Shown here piece after piece: positions 46,145 through 59,193 of a DNA stretch of 64,000 nt. The notes below the pieces were generated by a model. It searched no databases. It was not told the DNA's origin and saw only the letters and a program-made list of their open reading frames with translations. The position numbers and the translations under genes were made by a program. The stretch is from Proteus alimentorum (GTDB lineage: Bacteria > Pseudomonadota > Gammaproteobacteria > Enterobacterales > Enterobacteriaceae): assembly GCF_002607735.1 (NCBI RefSeq), contig NZ_NBVR01000018.1:372001-436000 (forward strand), written 5' to 3'. Position 1 is the first letter of the stretch, and every line of letters begins with the position of its first letter.

Positions 46145-46177
46145 TGATAAAGTGATATTAGGATTATCTCGACTTAA

Positions 46178-46873
46178 TTAGTCTTTTAATTTATCCAACA
46201 TCGCTGTCACCATTAAGCTTGATTGTTCTGCAGCAACAGATAAAAACTCATCAAAACTTAAGTGTGATTCTTTATCGGCTACATCAGAAATGGCTCGAAC
46301 GACAACAAATGGCGTGTCGAACTGGTGGCAAACATGGCCAATTGCAGTTGATTCCATTTCTACGGCCGCAACATCTGGGAATGTGCGACGAATACGGGCT
46401 AAAGGTTCGGCACCATTAATAAAGGCATCGCCACTACAAATTAAACCACGAACAGCATTTAATTTTAGCGATTCAATACATTCTTCTGCTATTTGAACAA
46501 GTTTGGGATCGGCAATAAAAGCAGGGGGACATTGTGCCATTTGACCTGGTTCATAACCAAACGCAGTAACATCTGCATCGTGATAGCGAACTTCTGTTGA
46601 AACAACAATATCACCGACATTTAATCTTGAGTCTAAGCCACCGGCTGAGCCAGTATTAATAACGACATCAGGACGAAAATGTTCCAGTAATAATGTTGTA
46701 CCAATTGCAGCCGCAACTTTACCAATACCTGATTTTAATAATGCAACATCAACACCGTTGATTGTGCCTGTATAGATTTCACAACCGCCACGCGATAAGA
46801 TTTGGCAATCTTCAATTTTCTCACGCAAAAGTGTGACTTCTTGCTCCATTGCACCTATTACGCCAACTCTCAT
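46178..46873 (-). CDS. mtnN: 5'-methylthioadenosine/S-adenosylhomocysteine nucleosidase
   Basis: Cleaves adenine from methylthioadenosine and S-adenosylhomocysteine; needed for methyl recycling and autoinducer-2 precursor formation. Glu12 (GAMEQE) and the Asp of RAISDVAD are the catalytic acids. [10 protein letters not shown] and [12 protein letters not shown] form the ribose/base pocket. Length 231 aa is standard. Confidence 0.97.
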   Translation of the reverse strand: MRVGVIGAMEQEVTLLREKIEDCQILSRGGCEIYTGTINGVDVALLKSGIGKVAAAIGTTLLLEHFRPDVVINTGSAGGLDSRLNVGDIVVSTEVRYHDADVTAFGYEPGQMAQCPPAFIADPKLVQIAEECIESLKLNAVRGLICSGDAFINGAEPLARIRRTFPDVAAVEMESTAIGHVCHQFDTPFVVVRAISDVADKESHLSFDEFLSVAAEQSSLMVTAMLDKLKD

Positions 46874-47000
46874 TGTGTCATACTCACTTGTAGGTTAATA
46901 ATAAATAGAAATTTAAATAGAGTTTAGCATCTATCGGAAAAACACGATATAACACAAAGAATAGAGAATTCGTTTCATCGAAACCAGAAAGAGGACAGAA

Positions 47001-48509
47001 ATGATCGATTTTAAGCTGAAGTTAAATTATCAACGCAAATATAACAGCAGTGATATCGATATTAATGATGAAATACAGGTTTCTCGTCAATTTGAAAGTG
47101 ATCGTGGGCGTATTATTAACTCAGCCGCTATTCGTCGTTTACAACAAAAAACGCAAGTCTTTCCCCTAGAGCAAAATTCTGCTGTACGTAGCCGTCTTAC
47201 ACATTCTCTTGAAGTTCAACAAATTGGGCGTTATATCGCTAAACAAATTATTGGTGAACTAAAAAAGCAAAATAAGCTTGAAGACTACGGCTTAATTGAT
47301 CGCATCGATAGTCTTGAGAGTTTAATTGAGATGGCGTGTTTAATGCACGATATTGGTAATCCTCCTTTTGGCCATTTTGGTGAAGCCGCGATTAAGCATT
47401 GGTTTCAAAAAGTATTATCACCAGAGGCGACAGCTGAATTCGATAGTTGTCCTTTTATTCCTATGCAGTATTCAGCTAAAGTGCAATTAAATGAATTGCG
47501 ACAAACTTTACGCCAAGATTTATGCCAATTTGAAGGGAATGCTCAAGCGATTCGAATGGCGCATCATCTGCTTAAATTGAATTTAACCTATGCGCAAATT
47601 GGCTGTGTATTAAAATATACTCGTCCTGCTTATTGGCAAGGTGAAATCCCCAAAGAATATAGCTACTTAATGAAAAAACCGGGATATTACTGGTCTGAAT
47701 TAGCATTTGTAAAAGAAGTACAAGAAAAATTAGATATGGGGGCGTTTTGTCGCTTTCCTCTCACTTATATTATGGAAGCGGCTGACGACATCTCTTATTG
47801 CATTGCGGATTTAGATGATGCAGTAGAAAAGGGGATTTTTGATATTAACCGTCTTGTTCAGCTTTTACGAGATGCATGGCGTGAAAATGGTGATGTGATT
47901 GAAGGCGATTTATTCGATATAACAGTTAATCGGGCTTATAAAAAAGTCGATCAAAATGAAGCCAAACGCAGCATGCAAGATCAGTTTTTTATGTATTTAC
48001 GAGTTTATATTACAGGAAAATTAGTCCCTTATACGGCGCATCGGTTTATAAAAAATCTTCCTCAAGTTTATGAAGGAAGTTTTAATCATGCTTTATTGGA
48101 AGGGAATAGTGCAGAGCATCGTTTATTAACAACATTAAAAAGTGTCGCTAAAAAATGGGTATTTAGCCATCCGGAAGTTGAAGAGCTTGAAATGAAAGGG
48201 TATCGCGTGATCAGTGGATTACTCGATATCTATAAGCCCTTGCTTTTATTATCAACTGAAGATTTTTTAAGATTGCATAAATATAACGAACATCCTAAAT
48301 ATGTTATTGAGACGCGTTTATATCATAAGCTTTCTGTTAAACATAAACTGGCTTATAACGAAATGTTAGAAAAGCTAAATGATATAAATACTGAAAGAGG
48401 AAAAGTTTTAGAGTTTTATTATCGCACAAGATTAATTCAAGATTATATCAGTGGAATGACTGATCATTATGCTTATGAAGAATATAGAAAATTAATGGTG
48501 TGTGATTGA
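47001..48509 (+). CDS. dgt: Deoxyguanosinetriphosphate triphosphohydrolase
   Basis: Hydrolyses dGTP to deoxyguanosine and triphosphate. HD-domain metal ligands are visible: RLTHSLEVQQIGR (first His), MHDIGNPPFGHFGE (HD pair) and EAADDISYCIADLDDA (last Asp). At 502 aa the length agrees with E. coli (505). Divergent from mtnN with a GAAAGAGG ribosome binding site. Confidence 0.96.
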   Translation: MIDFKLKLNYQRKYNSSDIDINDEIQVSRQFESDRGRIINSAAIRRLQQKTQVFPLEQNSAVRSRLTHSLEVQQIGRYIAKQIIGELKKQNKLEDYGLIDRIDSLESLIEMACLMHDIGNPPFGHFGEAAIKHWFQKVLSPEATAEFDSCPFIPMQYSAKVQLNELRQTLRQDLCQFEGNAQAIRMAHHLLKLNLTYAQIGCVLKYTRPAYWQGEIPKEYSYLMKKPGYYWSELAFVKEVQEKLDMGAFCRFPLTYIMEAADDISYCIADLDDAVEKGIFDINRLVQLLRDAWRENGDVIEGDLFDITVNRAYKKVDQNEAKRSMQDQFFMYLRVYITGKLVPYTAHRFIKNLPQVYEGSFNHALLEGNSAEHRLLTTLKSVAKKWVFSHPEVEELEMKGYRVISGLLDIYKPLLLLSTEDFLRLHKYNEHPKYVIETRLYHKLSVKHKLAYNEMLEKLNDINTERGKVLEFYYRTRLIQDYISGMTDHYAYEEYRKLMVCD

Positions 48510-48898
48510 TTTGTAATCATTGAGAGGAATGCTATCTAATTGATTGGTGATAATTTTTGGATTTTTCTTAGTGATAATAAAGATTTATTAAAATAATAAA
48601 AAATAGATGTTATTAATTTTAAATATATTCAATATAAAAGTTATATATAATATTTGTTAGTTATAGAACAATATAAAATCCATAAAACGAGTGTCTTAGG
48701 TCGTTATCATTAAAAGTTTTCTCAATTTAACAAAAATATTGCTTATATCAGTTAAGTAAATAACTTGTTCGATGTTATACTCTCCCCATGTTTTCTTCTG
48801 AAATGCATAGTCATTCATGTAACGCTGAAAAACATACAGCGTATTCTAAAACGATGTCATTTCACTGTTAATCCGTCATTGATACTTAATTTAATACT
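48510..48898. other. AT-rich intergenic region
   Basis: About 390 bases without a gene. The left two thirds are almost pure A/T. A possible -10 box TATACT lies at 48776-48781 upstream of rlmD, but no good -35 is in place. In E. coli barA is divergent from rlmD; no trace of it is seen here, and no remnant or repeat was recognised. Confidence 0.45.
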
Positions 48899-50224
48899 AT
48901 GGTGCAGTTTTATTCCCCTAAAAAACGTCCTGTGAAAAAACAGGCAACAACTCTGGAAGTGACCGCCAGTGCATTGGATGCAAATGGTCAAGGTATTGCT
49001 CATGCTGAGGGCAAAACGATTTTTGTAAAAGGATTACTTCCACAAGAAACTGCTCGTATTCGTTTAACAGAAGAAAAGCGCCAGTTTGCTAAAGGCGAGG
49101 TTATTAAGCGTTTGACTACCAGCGAACAGCGTATAGCGCCTCATTGTGAATATTATGAGCGTTGTGGTGGTTGTCAGCAGCAACATATACCTATTGCGCT
49201 ACAACGTACAACAAAAGCAGGTGTGTTATCGCACCTTATTAAGCGTGAAACAGGTGTGGTTATTTCAGCCGAGCCTGTGATTGCGGGAGCTGAATATGGC
49301 TATCGCCGTAGAGCAAGATTGGGATTACGTTATCAACCAGAAAAAGGGTTGGTGATGGGGTTTCGTCAAGAGCGCTCTAATGATTTGGTCATGATAAAAA
49401 AATGCCCAGTATTAAAGCCACAGCTAAATGATTTATTGTCTCCTCTTTGGACATGCCTTAAAAATTTAACATCAGTACGTGATTTAGGGCATGTTGAAAT
49501 GGTGCTCGCTGATAATGGGCCACTGGTTATTTTACGCCATTTATCGCCATTGCCTGAGAGTGATAAACAGAGTTTGCATGATTTCTCGCAAACTCATCAA
49601 GTTACGATGTATCTTGCAGGTGATAATAGCGAGATAGCACGATTAACTTCAATTGAGAAGGAACCCTTCTATCAAATAGAAGGTCTTAATTTACGTTTTG
49701 CACCCACTGATTTTATTCAAGTGAATGATGAAATAAATCCTAAGATGGTTGCTCAAGCCATTAAGTGGCTTGATTTATCGCCAGAAGATCGCGTATTAGA
49801 TCTGTTTTGCGGTATGGGAAATTTTACCTTACCTATCGCAAAATGCGTCAGTGAAGTGGTGGGTATAGAAGGTGTACCCGCACTGGTTGAAATGGCGAAA
49901 CAGAATGCAGAACTGAACCAATTAGGTAATGCGCATTTTTGGCATGCAGATTTATCGGCTGATTTTTCTGCGATGTCGTGGGCGAAAGAAGGGTTTAACA
50001 AAGTGTTGTTAGATCCTGCAAGGGCAGGGGCTTTGGAGGTAATGTCACATATTGTGAAGTTATCCGCAGAAAAAATCGTGTATGTCTCCTGTAATCCGAC
50101 CACGTTAGCCAGAGATAGTAAGATATTATTAGATTCTGGGTATCAGCTAACCAGTTTAAAAATGTTGGATATGTTTCCACAAACGGGACATCTGGAATCA
50201 ATGGCACTGTTTAGTCGAAAATAA
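48899..50224 (+). CDS. rlmD: 23S rRNA (uracil-1939-C5)-methyltransferase
   Basis: SAM-dependent rRNA methylase. The TRAM domain (about 15-75) is followed by the [4Fe-4S] Cys C83, C89, C92 ([11 protein letters not shown]) and the fourth in KKCPVLKP. The SAM site is [13 protein letters not shown], and the catalytic Cys lies in [12 protein letters not shown]. Length 441 aa against 433 in E. coli. It is 70 nt upstream of relA, as in E. coli. Confidence 0.96.
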   Translation: MVQFYSPKKRPVKKQATTLEVTASALDANGQGIAHAEGKTIFVKGLLPQETARIRLTEEKRQFAKGEVIKRLTTSEQRIAPHCEYYERCGGCQQQHIPIALQRTTKAGVLSHLIKRETGVVISAEPVIAGAEYGYRRRARLGLRYQPEKGLVMGFRQERSNDLVMIKKCPVLKPQLNDLLSPLWTCLKNLTSVRDLGHVEMVLADNGPLVILRHLSPLPESDKQSLHDFSQTHQVTMYLAGDNSEIARLTSIEKEPFYQIEGLNLRFAPTDFIQVNDEINPKMVAQAIKWLDLSPEDRVLDLFCGMGNFTLPIAKCVSEVVGIEGVPALVEMAKQNAELNQLGNAHFWHADLSADFSAMSWAKEGFNKVLLDPARAGALEVMSHIVKLSAEKIVYVSCNPTTLARDSKILLDSGYQLTSLKMLDMFPQTGHLESMALFSRK

Positions 50225-50294
50225 ATTTAATCGAAAATAAACAGTTAGCCAGTAATAAGTCGCAAATAAGATTTATACCGTGTAGGGAGAGAAT

Positions 50295-52532
50295 ATGGTT
50301 GCAGTAAGAAGTGCTCACTTAACACCTGCAGGAGAGTTTGCTGTTGATAAATGGGTCAACAGCTTGAACTTAACCCATGTCAATGCGGGTAGTGAAATCA
50401 TGCAAACCTGGGAATACTGCCATCGTACTGTTCAAGGGCGTGAAGATGCCGAACTGCTATTGTGGCGTGGTGTTGAAATGGTGGAGCTTCTTTCGACATT
50501 AAGCATGGACAAAGACAGCATGAGGGCAGCGCTTCTTTTCCCACTTGCTGAAGAAAATCTTATTGATCAGGAAATTGTCACTGAACATTTTGGTGATGCG
50601 ATTTGGAGCTTAGTACGTGGTGTAATGGAAATGGATGCCATTCGCCAGTTAAAAGCAACGCACACCAATGAAACAAGCTCTGTTCAGGTGGATAATGTTC
50701 GCCGTATGTTGTTATCCATGGTGGAAGATTTCCGTTGTGTGGTCATCAAACTTTCAGAGCGTATTGCTCATTTACGAGAAGTGAAAGATGCCACAGAAGA
50801 TGAGCGCGTACTGGCGGCAAAAGAGTGTTTTAATATTTATGCACCATTAGCCAACCGATTGGGTATTGGGCAATTAAAATGGGAATTAGAAGATTTCTGC
50901 TTCCGTTATCTTCATCCTGACGAATACAAAAAAATAGCCAGCTTACTTCATGAGCGTCGTATCGACCGCGAACAATATATTGATAATTTTGTCAGTACAG
51001 TACGCGGTTATATGAAAGAAGAGAATGTTGATGTAGATATTTATGGACGTCCCAAACATATCTATAGTATCTGGCGCAAAATGAAGAAAAAGAACCTCGC
51101 ATTTGATGAATTATTTGATGTGAGAGCGGTACGTATTGTCGTTGAGCGTCTTCAAGATTGCTATGCCGCATTAGGAATTGTGCATACTCATTTCCGTCAT
51201 TTACCTGATGAATTCGATGATTACGTCGCAAATCCAAAGCCAAATGGTTACCAATCTATTCATACCGTTGTGTTAGGGCCAGAAGGTAAAACGGTTGAAA
51301 TTCAAATTCGTACTCGCCAAATGCATGAAGATGCAGAATTGGGTGTGGCTGCGCACTGGAAATATAAAGAAGGTGCAACAGGCGCTGCGACGAAAGGCGG
51401 TACAGGCAGTTATGAAAACCGTATTGCATGGTTACGTAAGCTGATCGCATGGCAAGAAGAGATGGCGGATTCTGGCGAAATGCTGGATGAAGTTCGTAGC
51501 CAAGTCTTTGATGACAGGGTTTACGTCTTTACGCCAAAAGGTGATGTCGTTGATTTACCTGCCGGCTCAACACCGCTTGATTTTGCTTACCATATCCATA
51601 GTGATGTGGGGCACCGTTGTATTGGCGCGAAAATTGGCGGACGTATTGTGCCATTTAGCTATCAATTACAAATGGGTGACCAAATTGAAGTTATTACGCA
51701 AAAACATCCAAATCCAAGTCGCGATTGGTTAAATCCTAACTTAGGTTATGTCACGACAAGCCGTGGGCGTGCGAAAATTCACAATTGGTTCCGTAAGCAA
51801 GATCGCGATAAAAATATTCTTGCGGGGCGTCAGATCTTAGATAACGAATTGGCGCATATGGATATCAACATGAAAGAAGCAGAAAAACTGCTGATCGCAC
51901 GTTATAACGTTCATAGTGTTGATGAAGTATTAGCAGGTATTGGTGTCGGTGATATTCGAATCAACCAGTTAGTGAACTTTATTCAAAGTAAATTGAATAA
52001 AGCCACTGCAGAAGATGAAGATAAAGAGGCACTGCGCACGCTCGAAAACAAAACGCCAGCACCAAGAACCACTGGGTCAGGCGGAAGCATTGTTGTCGAA
52101 GGTGTGGGTAACTTAATGCACCATATTGCACGCTGTTGTCAGCCTATTCCGGGTGACAATATCGTCGGCTTTATTACTAAAGGTCGTGGTATTTCGATTC
52201 ACCGTGCTGACTGTGAGCAACTGGCTGAATTACTTTCTCATGCGCCAGAGCGTATTGTTGATGCGGTATGGGGAGAAAATTACTCCAGCGGTTATTCATT
52301 GGTAGTACGTGTTGTCGCGAATGATCGTAGTGGATTATTACGCGATATCACGACAATTTTAGCCAATGAAAAAGTAAACGTACTTGGTGTGAGTAGCCGT
52401 AGCGATGTGAAGCAACAAATTGCGACAATCGATATGAATATTGAGATTTATAATCTCCAAGTATTAGGTCGTATATTGGCAAAACTTAATCAGTTGCCTG
52501 ATGTGATAGAGGCGAAACGCTTTTCTCACTAA
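50295..52532 (+). CDS. relA: GTP pyrophosphokinase RelA
   Basis: Ribosome-associated (p)ppGpp synthetase triggered by uncharged tRNA. The hydrolase site is inactive, with FPLAE (82-86) in place of the HD of SpoT, as in E. coli. The synthetase region (RPKHIYSIWRKM, NPKPNGYQSIHTVV) is intact, followed by TGS (YVFTPKGDVVDLPAGSTPLDFAY), the CC motif (HHIARCCQPIPGD) and ACT domains. 745 aa against 744 in E. coli. It ends in a hairpin terminator that is repeated beyond the colicin island. Confidence 0.97.
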   Translation: MVAVRSAHLTPAGEFAVDKWVNSLNLTHVNAGSEIMQTWEYCHRTVQGREDAELLLWRGVEMVELLSTLSMDKDSMRAALLFPLAEENLIDQEIVTEHFGDAIWSLVRGVMEMDAIRQLKATHTNETSSVQVDNVRRMLLSMVEDFRCVVIKLSERIAHLREVKDATEDERVLAAKECFNIYAPLANRLGIGQLKWELEDFCFRYLHPDEYKKIASLLHERRIDREQYIDNFVSTVRGYMKEENVDVDIYGRPKHIYSIWRKMKKKNLAFDELFDVRAVRIVVERLQDCYAALGIVHTHFRHLPDEFDDYVANPKPNGYQSIHTVVLGPEGKTVEIQIRTRQMHEDAELGVAAHWKYKEGATGAATKGGTGSYENRIAWLRKLIAWQEEMADSGEMLDEVRSQVFDDRVYVFTPKGDVVDLPAGSTPLDFAYHIHSDVGHRCIGAKIGGRIVPFSYQLQMGDQIEVITQKHPNPSRDWLNPNLGYVTTSRGRAKIHNWFRKQDRDKNILAGRQILDNELAHMDINMKEAEKLLIARYNVHSVDEVLAGIGVGDIRINQLVNFIQSKLNKATAEDEDKEALRTLENKTPAPRTTGSGGSIVVEGVGNLMHHIARCCQPIPGDNIVGFITKGRGISIHRADCEQLAELLSHAPERIVDAVWGENYSSGYSLVVRVVANDRSGLLRDITTILANEKVNVLGVSSRSDVKQQIATIDMNIEIYNLQVLGRILAKLNQLPDVIEAKRFSH

Positions 52533-52536
52533 ATTA

Positions 52537-52589
52537 TTAAAGTGATAAGATGCCGAGACAACTGTTCTCGGCATTTTTTTGTCTAAAAA
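52537..52589 (+). repeat. relA terminator; left copy of a 53-bp direct repeat
   Basis: The unit TTAAAG-TGATAAGATGCC... contains a terminator (GATGCCGAGA-CAACTGT-TCTCGGCAT followed by seven T). It recurs at 54465-54517 with about three differences. The two copies bracket the toxin/immunity island and nothing else. Confidence 0.85.
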
Positions 52590-52681
52590 TCAGAAAATCT
52601 GTATATTTAGTTAGTAATTTAATTGCTAGGGTTTATTTAAAATAAATATGGTTTTAAATAAAAGAGATCTCGTAGATAAAT

Positions 52682-53020
52682 ATGAAGATAACTAAACAAT
52701 ATTATATTAAGAATATGTGTTGGGGATGGTTTATTGGCGCTCTATTTTTATACTCTTGCTTAGAGTATGAGTTGAAGTATGAAAGTCTAATATTGTTAAT
52801 TAGTATTTCTGGTATTGGATTATATCCGTTGGCTAAATGGGGGATTGAATATTTTTTTCTTCAATTTACTACTAGAGAATTTTGGAATCGAGGATTATTT
52901 TTAGATACAGCTGGTAAAGCTGGTGGTTTAGCTTTATATAGTTTCATCGTGTTTTTATTATCTATACCAATTACAATAATTTTTATATTATTTGTGTTAG
53001 TGAAAAGGTTGTTCCTCTAA
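52682..53020 (+). CDS. Colicin E1-type immunity protein
   Basis: Inner-membrane protein of 112 aa with three hydrophobic segments (about 10-27, 35-52, 80-110). It starts with YYIKNMCWGWFIGALFLY, much like E1 immunity (YYIKN..FG), and has the LYPLAKWGIEYFFLQF segment equivalent to CPYSKYAIEHIFFKF. Such proteins block the pore-forming domain from within the membrane. It is convergent with the toxin, the orientation usual for pore-forming colicins. The gene is intact. Confidence 0.82.
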   Translation: MKITKQYYIKNMCWGWFIGALFLYSCLEYELKYESLILLISISGIGLYPLAKWGIEYFFLQFTTREFWNRGLFLDTAGKAGGLALYSFIVFLLSIPITIIFILFVLVKRLFL

Positions 53021-53043
53021 ATAAACAACCTTTAAAGTATTAA

Positions 53044-53730
53044 TTAAATACCAATCAAATTATTGGCTTTTTCAATTAAGTCGTTATCAATCAATGCTCC
53101 AATACTTGCTATAAGCAATCCATATCCTAATACCCCTATGGGACCCCCTAAAAGTACACTAAATGTAAATCCTGCTACAGATGTAGCCGCCATTCCTACA
53201 AATATAGTCTCTGCTTTAACAAAAAATGGACGCCAATTATCTGTTTCTGTTGCTTTTATTAACTCTATCGATAGATCTTTGACGTCAAGAGCTTTACTCA
53301 CAAAAAACATACCTTTACTAAATTTTTTTAATTTTTGAGCTATATCATCGAGTTTGATCGATTCCAGTGCGGTCATAATAGCTTTACGATCTTTGGCATT
53401 AATCTTTTTATTGATATCCGTTTTGTATTTTTCGTAAGCCTTTAGCGCATCATCAACGTTACGGATGGTTTTTCCTCTGGCTTGTTGTGCTAAAGACTCC
53501 GCTAATTTCCTTGCTTTATCACCATAAGCATTAAACACTTCTTTATAAAAATCAGCTGTAAACTTTATTGAATCATGCAACTGCTTAAAATCATCGTTTG
53601 TTTGTTCTTTTTTATTTGCTTGTTGAGCTAAAATATCAGCAATTTGGAAATTACGATGTGTAAACGTCATATTCTTGTGGAAATCTTGACATGCAGATTT
53701 AAAATCTTGTTCTCTGATATATTTTTGCAT
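53044..53730 (-). CDS. Pore-forming colicin domain (C-terminal part of an interrupted toxin)
   Basis: A 228-aa piece whose last 70 residues are a colicin pore-forming domain: WRPFFVKAETIFVGM, then the hydrophobic hairpin at about 174-214 (VAGFTFSVLLGGPIGVLGYG) and GALIDNDLIEKANNLI, as in colicins E1/K/5/10. The first part is an amphipathic helical bundle. The frame is open upstream of its first ATG right to TAA at 53818-53820 and then continues, in the same frame, into the module ending at 54318. The ATG used here lacks a ribosome binding site, so it is probably the tail of one 424-codon gene. Confidence 0.8.
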   Translation of the reverse strand: MQKYIREQDFKSACQDFHKNMTFTHRNFQIADILAQQANKKEQTNDDFKQLHDSIKFTADFYKEVFNAYGDKARKLAESLAQQARGKTIRNVDDALKAYEKYKTDINKKINAKDRKAIMTALESIKLDDIAQKLKKFSKGMFFVSKALDVKDLSIELIKATETDNWRPFFVKAETIFVGMAATSVAGFTFSVLLGGPIGVLGYGLLIASIGALIDNDLIEKANNLIGI

Positions 53731-53817
53731 CTCAGGGAAATTATTTATATTGTCTGCACCTTTATCTGCATATAAGGCATGTAAAGCTAATCGAACTGAG
53801 GGTAACCAGCGGGAATA

Positions 53818-54318
53818 TTACCCAAATTTTTCACCTATATTTTGTAACATAGGATCTGGATGAGGACTAAAATGAATATCAAAAAGAAAACCATTTATAT
53901 AGTTCATTTTTTGGTAAAACATTCTACTTAGATTCAGATCTGCTTCAAATATACGACCTATATTTTCATTATTTAATGGAATGTTATTTTCTTCCATATT
54001 TAATAATAGCAATGGAGAACTTTCATTAAACTCGTTAGATCTATGCATTAAAGCACGGCCATAAGGTCGCATTATTAATGCTTTTTTTAATTCTAATTCA
54101 GTTTTCTGTTTTAAGTAAGATTTACATTCATTTTTAAACGCTGGGCAATTTTTTCTTCCACAAACAGGGCATTCTTGATTTTTATCCTGCATAAAATTAT
54201 TACAGATAATATTTGTAGCTTGATTAAAAGAAAAACCATTATTAAAAGCATACTCAGGAATATAAGCACTATGTGGCGTTACAGTTAATAAACTAAATTG
54301 AATTATATTTTCACTCAT
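53818..54318 (-). CDS. N-terminal CPVCG module of the interrupted pore-forming toxin
   Basis: A 166-aa frame with AGGA about 9 nt before its ATG. It contains CPVCGRKNC (near 50-58) followed by KNECK, the same four-Cys pattern as the E5-type toxin at 23157. The end reads LQNIGEKFG before TAA. After the stop, the same frame continues YSRWLPSVRLALHALYADKG and runs into the pore-forming part with no further stop. Colicin receptor or translocation domains are not recognised in it. Confidence 0.7.
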   Translation of the reverse strand: MSENIIQFSLLTVTPHSAYIPEYAFNNGFSFNQATNIICNNFMQDKNQECPVCGRKNCPAFKNECKSYLKQKTELELKKALIMRPYGRALMHRSNEFNESSPLLLLNMEENNIPLNNENIGRIFEADLNLSRMFYQKMNYINGFLFDIHFSPHPDPMLQNIGEKFG

Positions 54319-54464
54319 TTTATTAATCCTTTGATAAAAATGACGTATTTATATGGAGTTGAAAAGCGGATTTATATCGAGGAGTATATTTGCAAATAAC
54401 AAATTCATGGTTCTATTTAAAATGTCATTATTCTTTCAAAAAAGTTATTTTTAAGATCTTGAGC

Positions 54465-54517
54465 TTAAAATGATAAGATGCCGAGACAACTGTTCTTGGC
54501 ATTTTTTTATCTAAAAA
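54465..54517 (+). repeat. Right copy of the 53-bp direct repeat (relA terminator)
   Basis: Repeats 52537-52589 with about three differences, including C to T in the hairpin arm (TGTTCTTGGC). It lies 41 bp upstream of mazG. The arrangement suggests that the island arrived by recombination or duplication at the relA-mazG boundary. Confidence 0.85.
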
Positions 54518-54557
54518 GTGTTAAACAGGAAAAGCTAACTCTTATTTAAAAGGCAAT

Positions 54558-55358
54558 ATGATGTCAGAAAATCGTGAAATCTTTCGTTTATTAGAAATTA
54601 TGACACAGCTACGTGATCCTGATACGGGATGTGAATGGGATAAAGTGCAGACTTTTGACACTATCGCACCTTATACATTAGAAGAAACCTATGAAGTGTT
54701 AGATGCTATTGCCCGTAAAGATTTTGCTGATTTAAAAGAAGAGTTGGGTGATTTGCTTTATCAAGTTGTTTTTTATTCACGAATGGCGCAGGAACAAAAG
54801 TTATTTGATTTTAATGATGTTTGTGAAGCTATTAGTAATAAGCTAGAACGTCGCCATCCTCATATTTTTGCCTCTGAAAGTGATAATAAATTAGCAACAG
54901 AAAAACATCGCTGGGAAAAACTGAAAGCTCAAGAGCGTGAAGCAAAAGCACAATTTTCATTACTAGATGATATTCCCGCTGCTTTACCTGCCTTAATGAA
55001 AGCAGAAAAAATTCAAAAGCGTTGTGCTTCGGTGGGTTTCGATTGGAATGAACTAGAGCCTGTTTTAGGTAAAGTTTATGAAGAAATTGATGAAGTGATG
55101 GCTGAAGTGAAAAAAGAGCCTCAAGATGCTTCTCGAATTGAAGATGAACTGGGGGATTTACTGTTTTCAGTGGTAAATTTATCGCGTCATTTAAAACAAA
55201 AACCGGAGCAAGCATTAAATCGAGCTTGTCGGAAATTTGAACAGCGTTTTCGTTTTGTTGAAAAAATGCTCTTAGAAGAAGGTATAGGCATAGAAAATGC
55301 TTCATTGGAAGAGATGGAGATCAGTTGGCAGAAAGCAAAAAGACAACAGGTTGAGTGA
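54558..55358 (+). CDS. mazG: Nucleoside triphosphate pyrophosphohydrolase MazG
   Basis: House-cleaning NTP pyrophosphatase that also lowers ppGpp effects. It has two MazG domains: CEWDKVQTFDTIAPYTLEETYEV with EELGDLLYQVVFYSRMA, and the second with EEIDEVMAEV and EDELGDLLFSVVNLSRHL. Two ATGs stand side by side (54558 and 54561); AAAGG lies 5 nt before the first. In E. coli relA is followed by mazEF-mazG; mazEF is absent here, with the colicin island in its place. Confidence 0.95.
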   Translation: MMSENREIFRLLEIMTQLRDPDTGCEWDKVQTFDTIAPYTLEETYEVLDAIARKDFADLKEELGDLLYQVVFYSRMAQEQKLFDFNDVCEAISNKLERRHPHIFASESDNKLATEKHRWEKLKAQEREAKAQFSLLDDIPAALPALMKAEKIQKRCASVGFDWNELEPVLGKVYEEIDEVMAEVKKEPQDASRIEDELGDLLFSVVNLSRHLKQKPEQALNRACRKFEQRFRFVEKMLLEEGIGIENASLEEMEISWQKAKRQQVE

Positions 55359-58871
<3,513 letters not shown>

Positions 58872-58910
58872 TCTTGCACCTTTGATTAAAAAATCTTATT
58901 AATCTGAAAG

Positions 58911-58940
58911 GGGAGAACCTTGAGTTCTCCTCTTTTTTTT
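58911..58940 (+). terminator. Terminator after eno
   Basis: A stem of 8-9 bp (GGGGAGAAC / GTTCTCCTC) is followed by eight T residues. The following 250 bases up to the transporter gene are AT-rich and hold no recognisable gene. Confidence 0.8.
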
Positions 58941-59193
58941 GTTTTTTTTACAGAAAAAATAGGATATTCATTCTTAACACCTTTGAAAAAAGTGTGATGT
59001 GTAAGAGAAAATAGTGTTCAATTATTACTCTTTTATTAATAAATTGGTTAATTCTCGTGGATGAGATCTCAAATATGGCTTTTGCGCATTTTCAATGGAG
59101 AGAAATGTTTTTATATTTCACATATAACCTATTTCGTTAACAATTTAAGCTTAGTGAATCTAATGTTCATATCAGCTAATGTGGAGTATTATC

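Noticed and set aside
46074-46177. Cobalamin riboswitch before btuF
   Set aside because: The gap is only about 100 nt and consists mainly of a terminator-like hairpin; no B12-box was seen.
54319-54400. LexA box upstream of the pore-forming toxin
   Set aside because: No CTGT-N8-ACAG-like sequence could be found there, unlike upstream of the E5-type toxin.
54832-55305. 157-codon frame opposite mazG
   Set aside because: It is fully inside the well-conserved mazG gene and has no recognisable domain or start signal.
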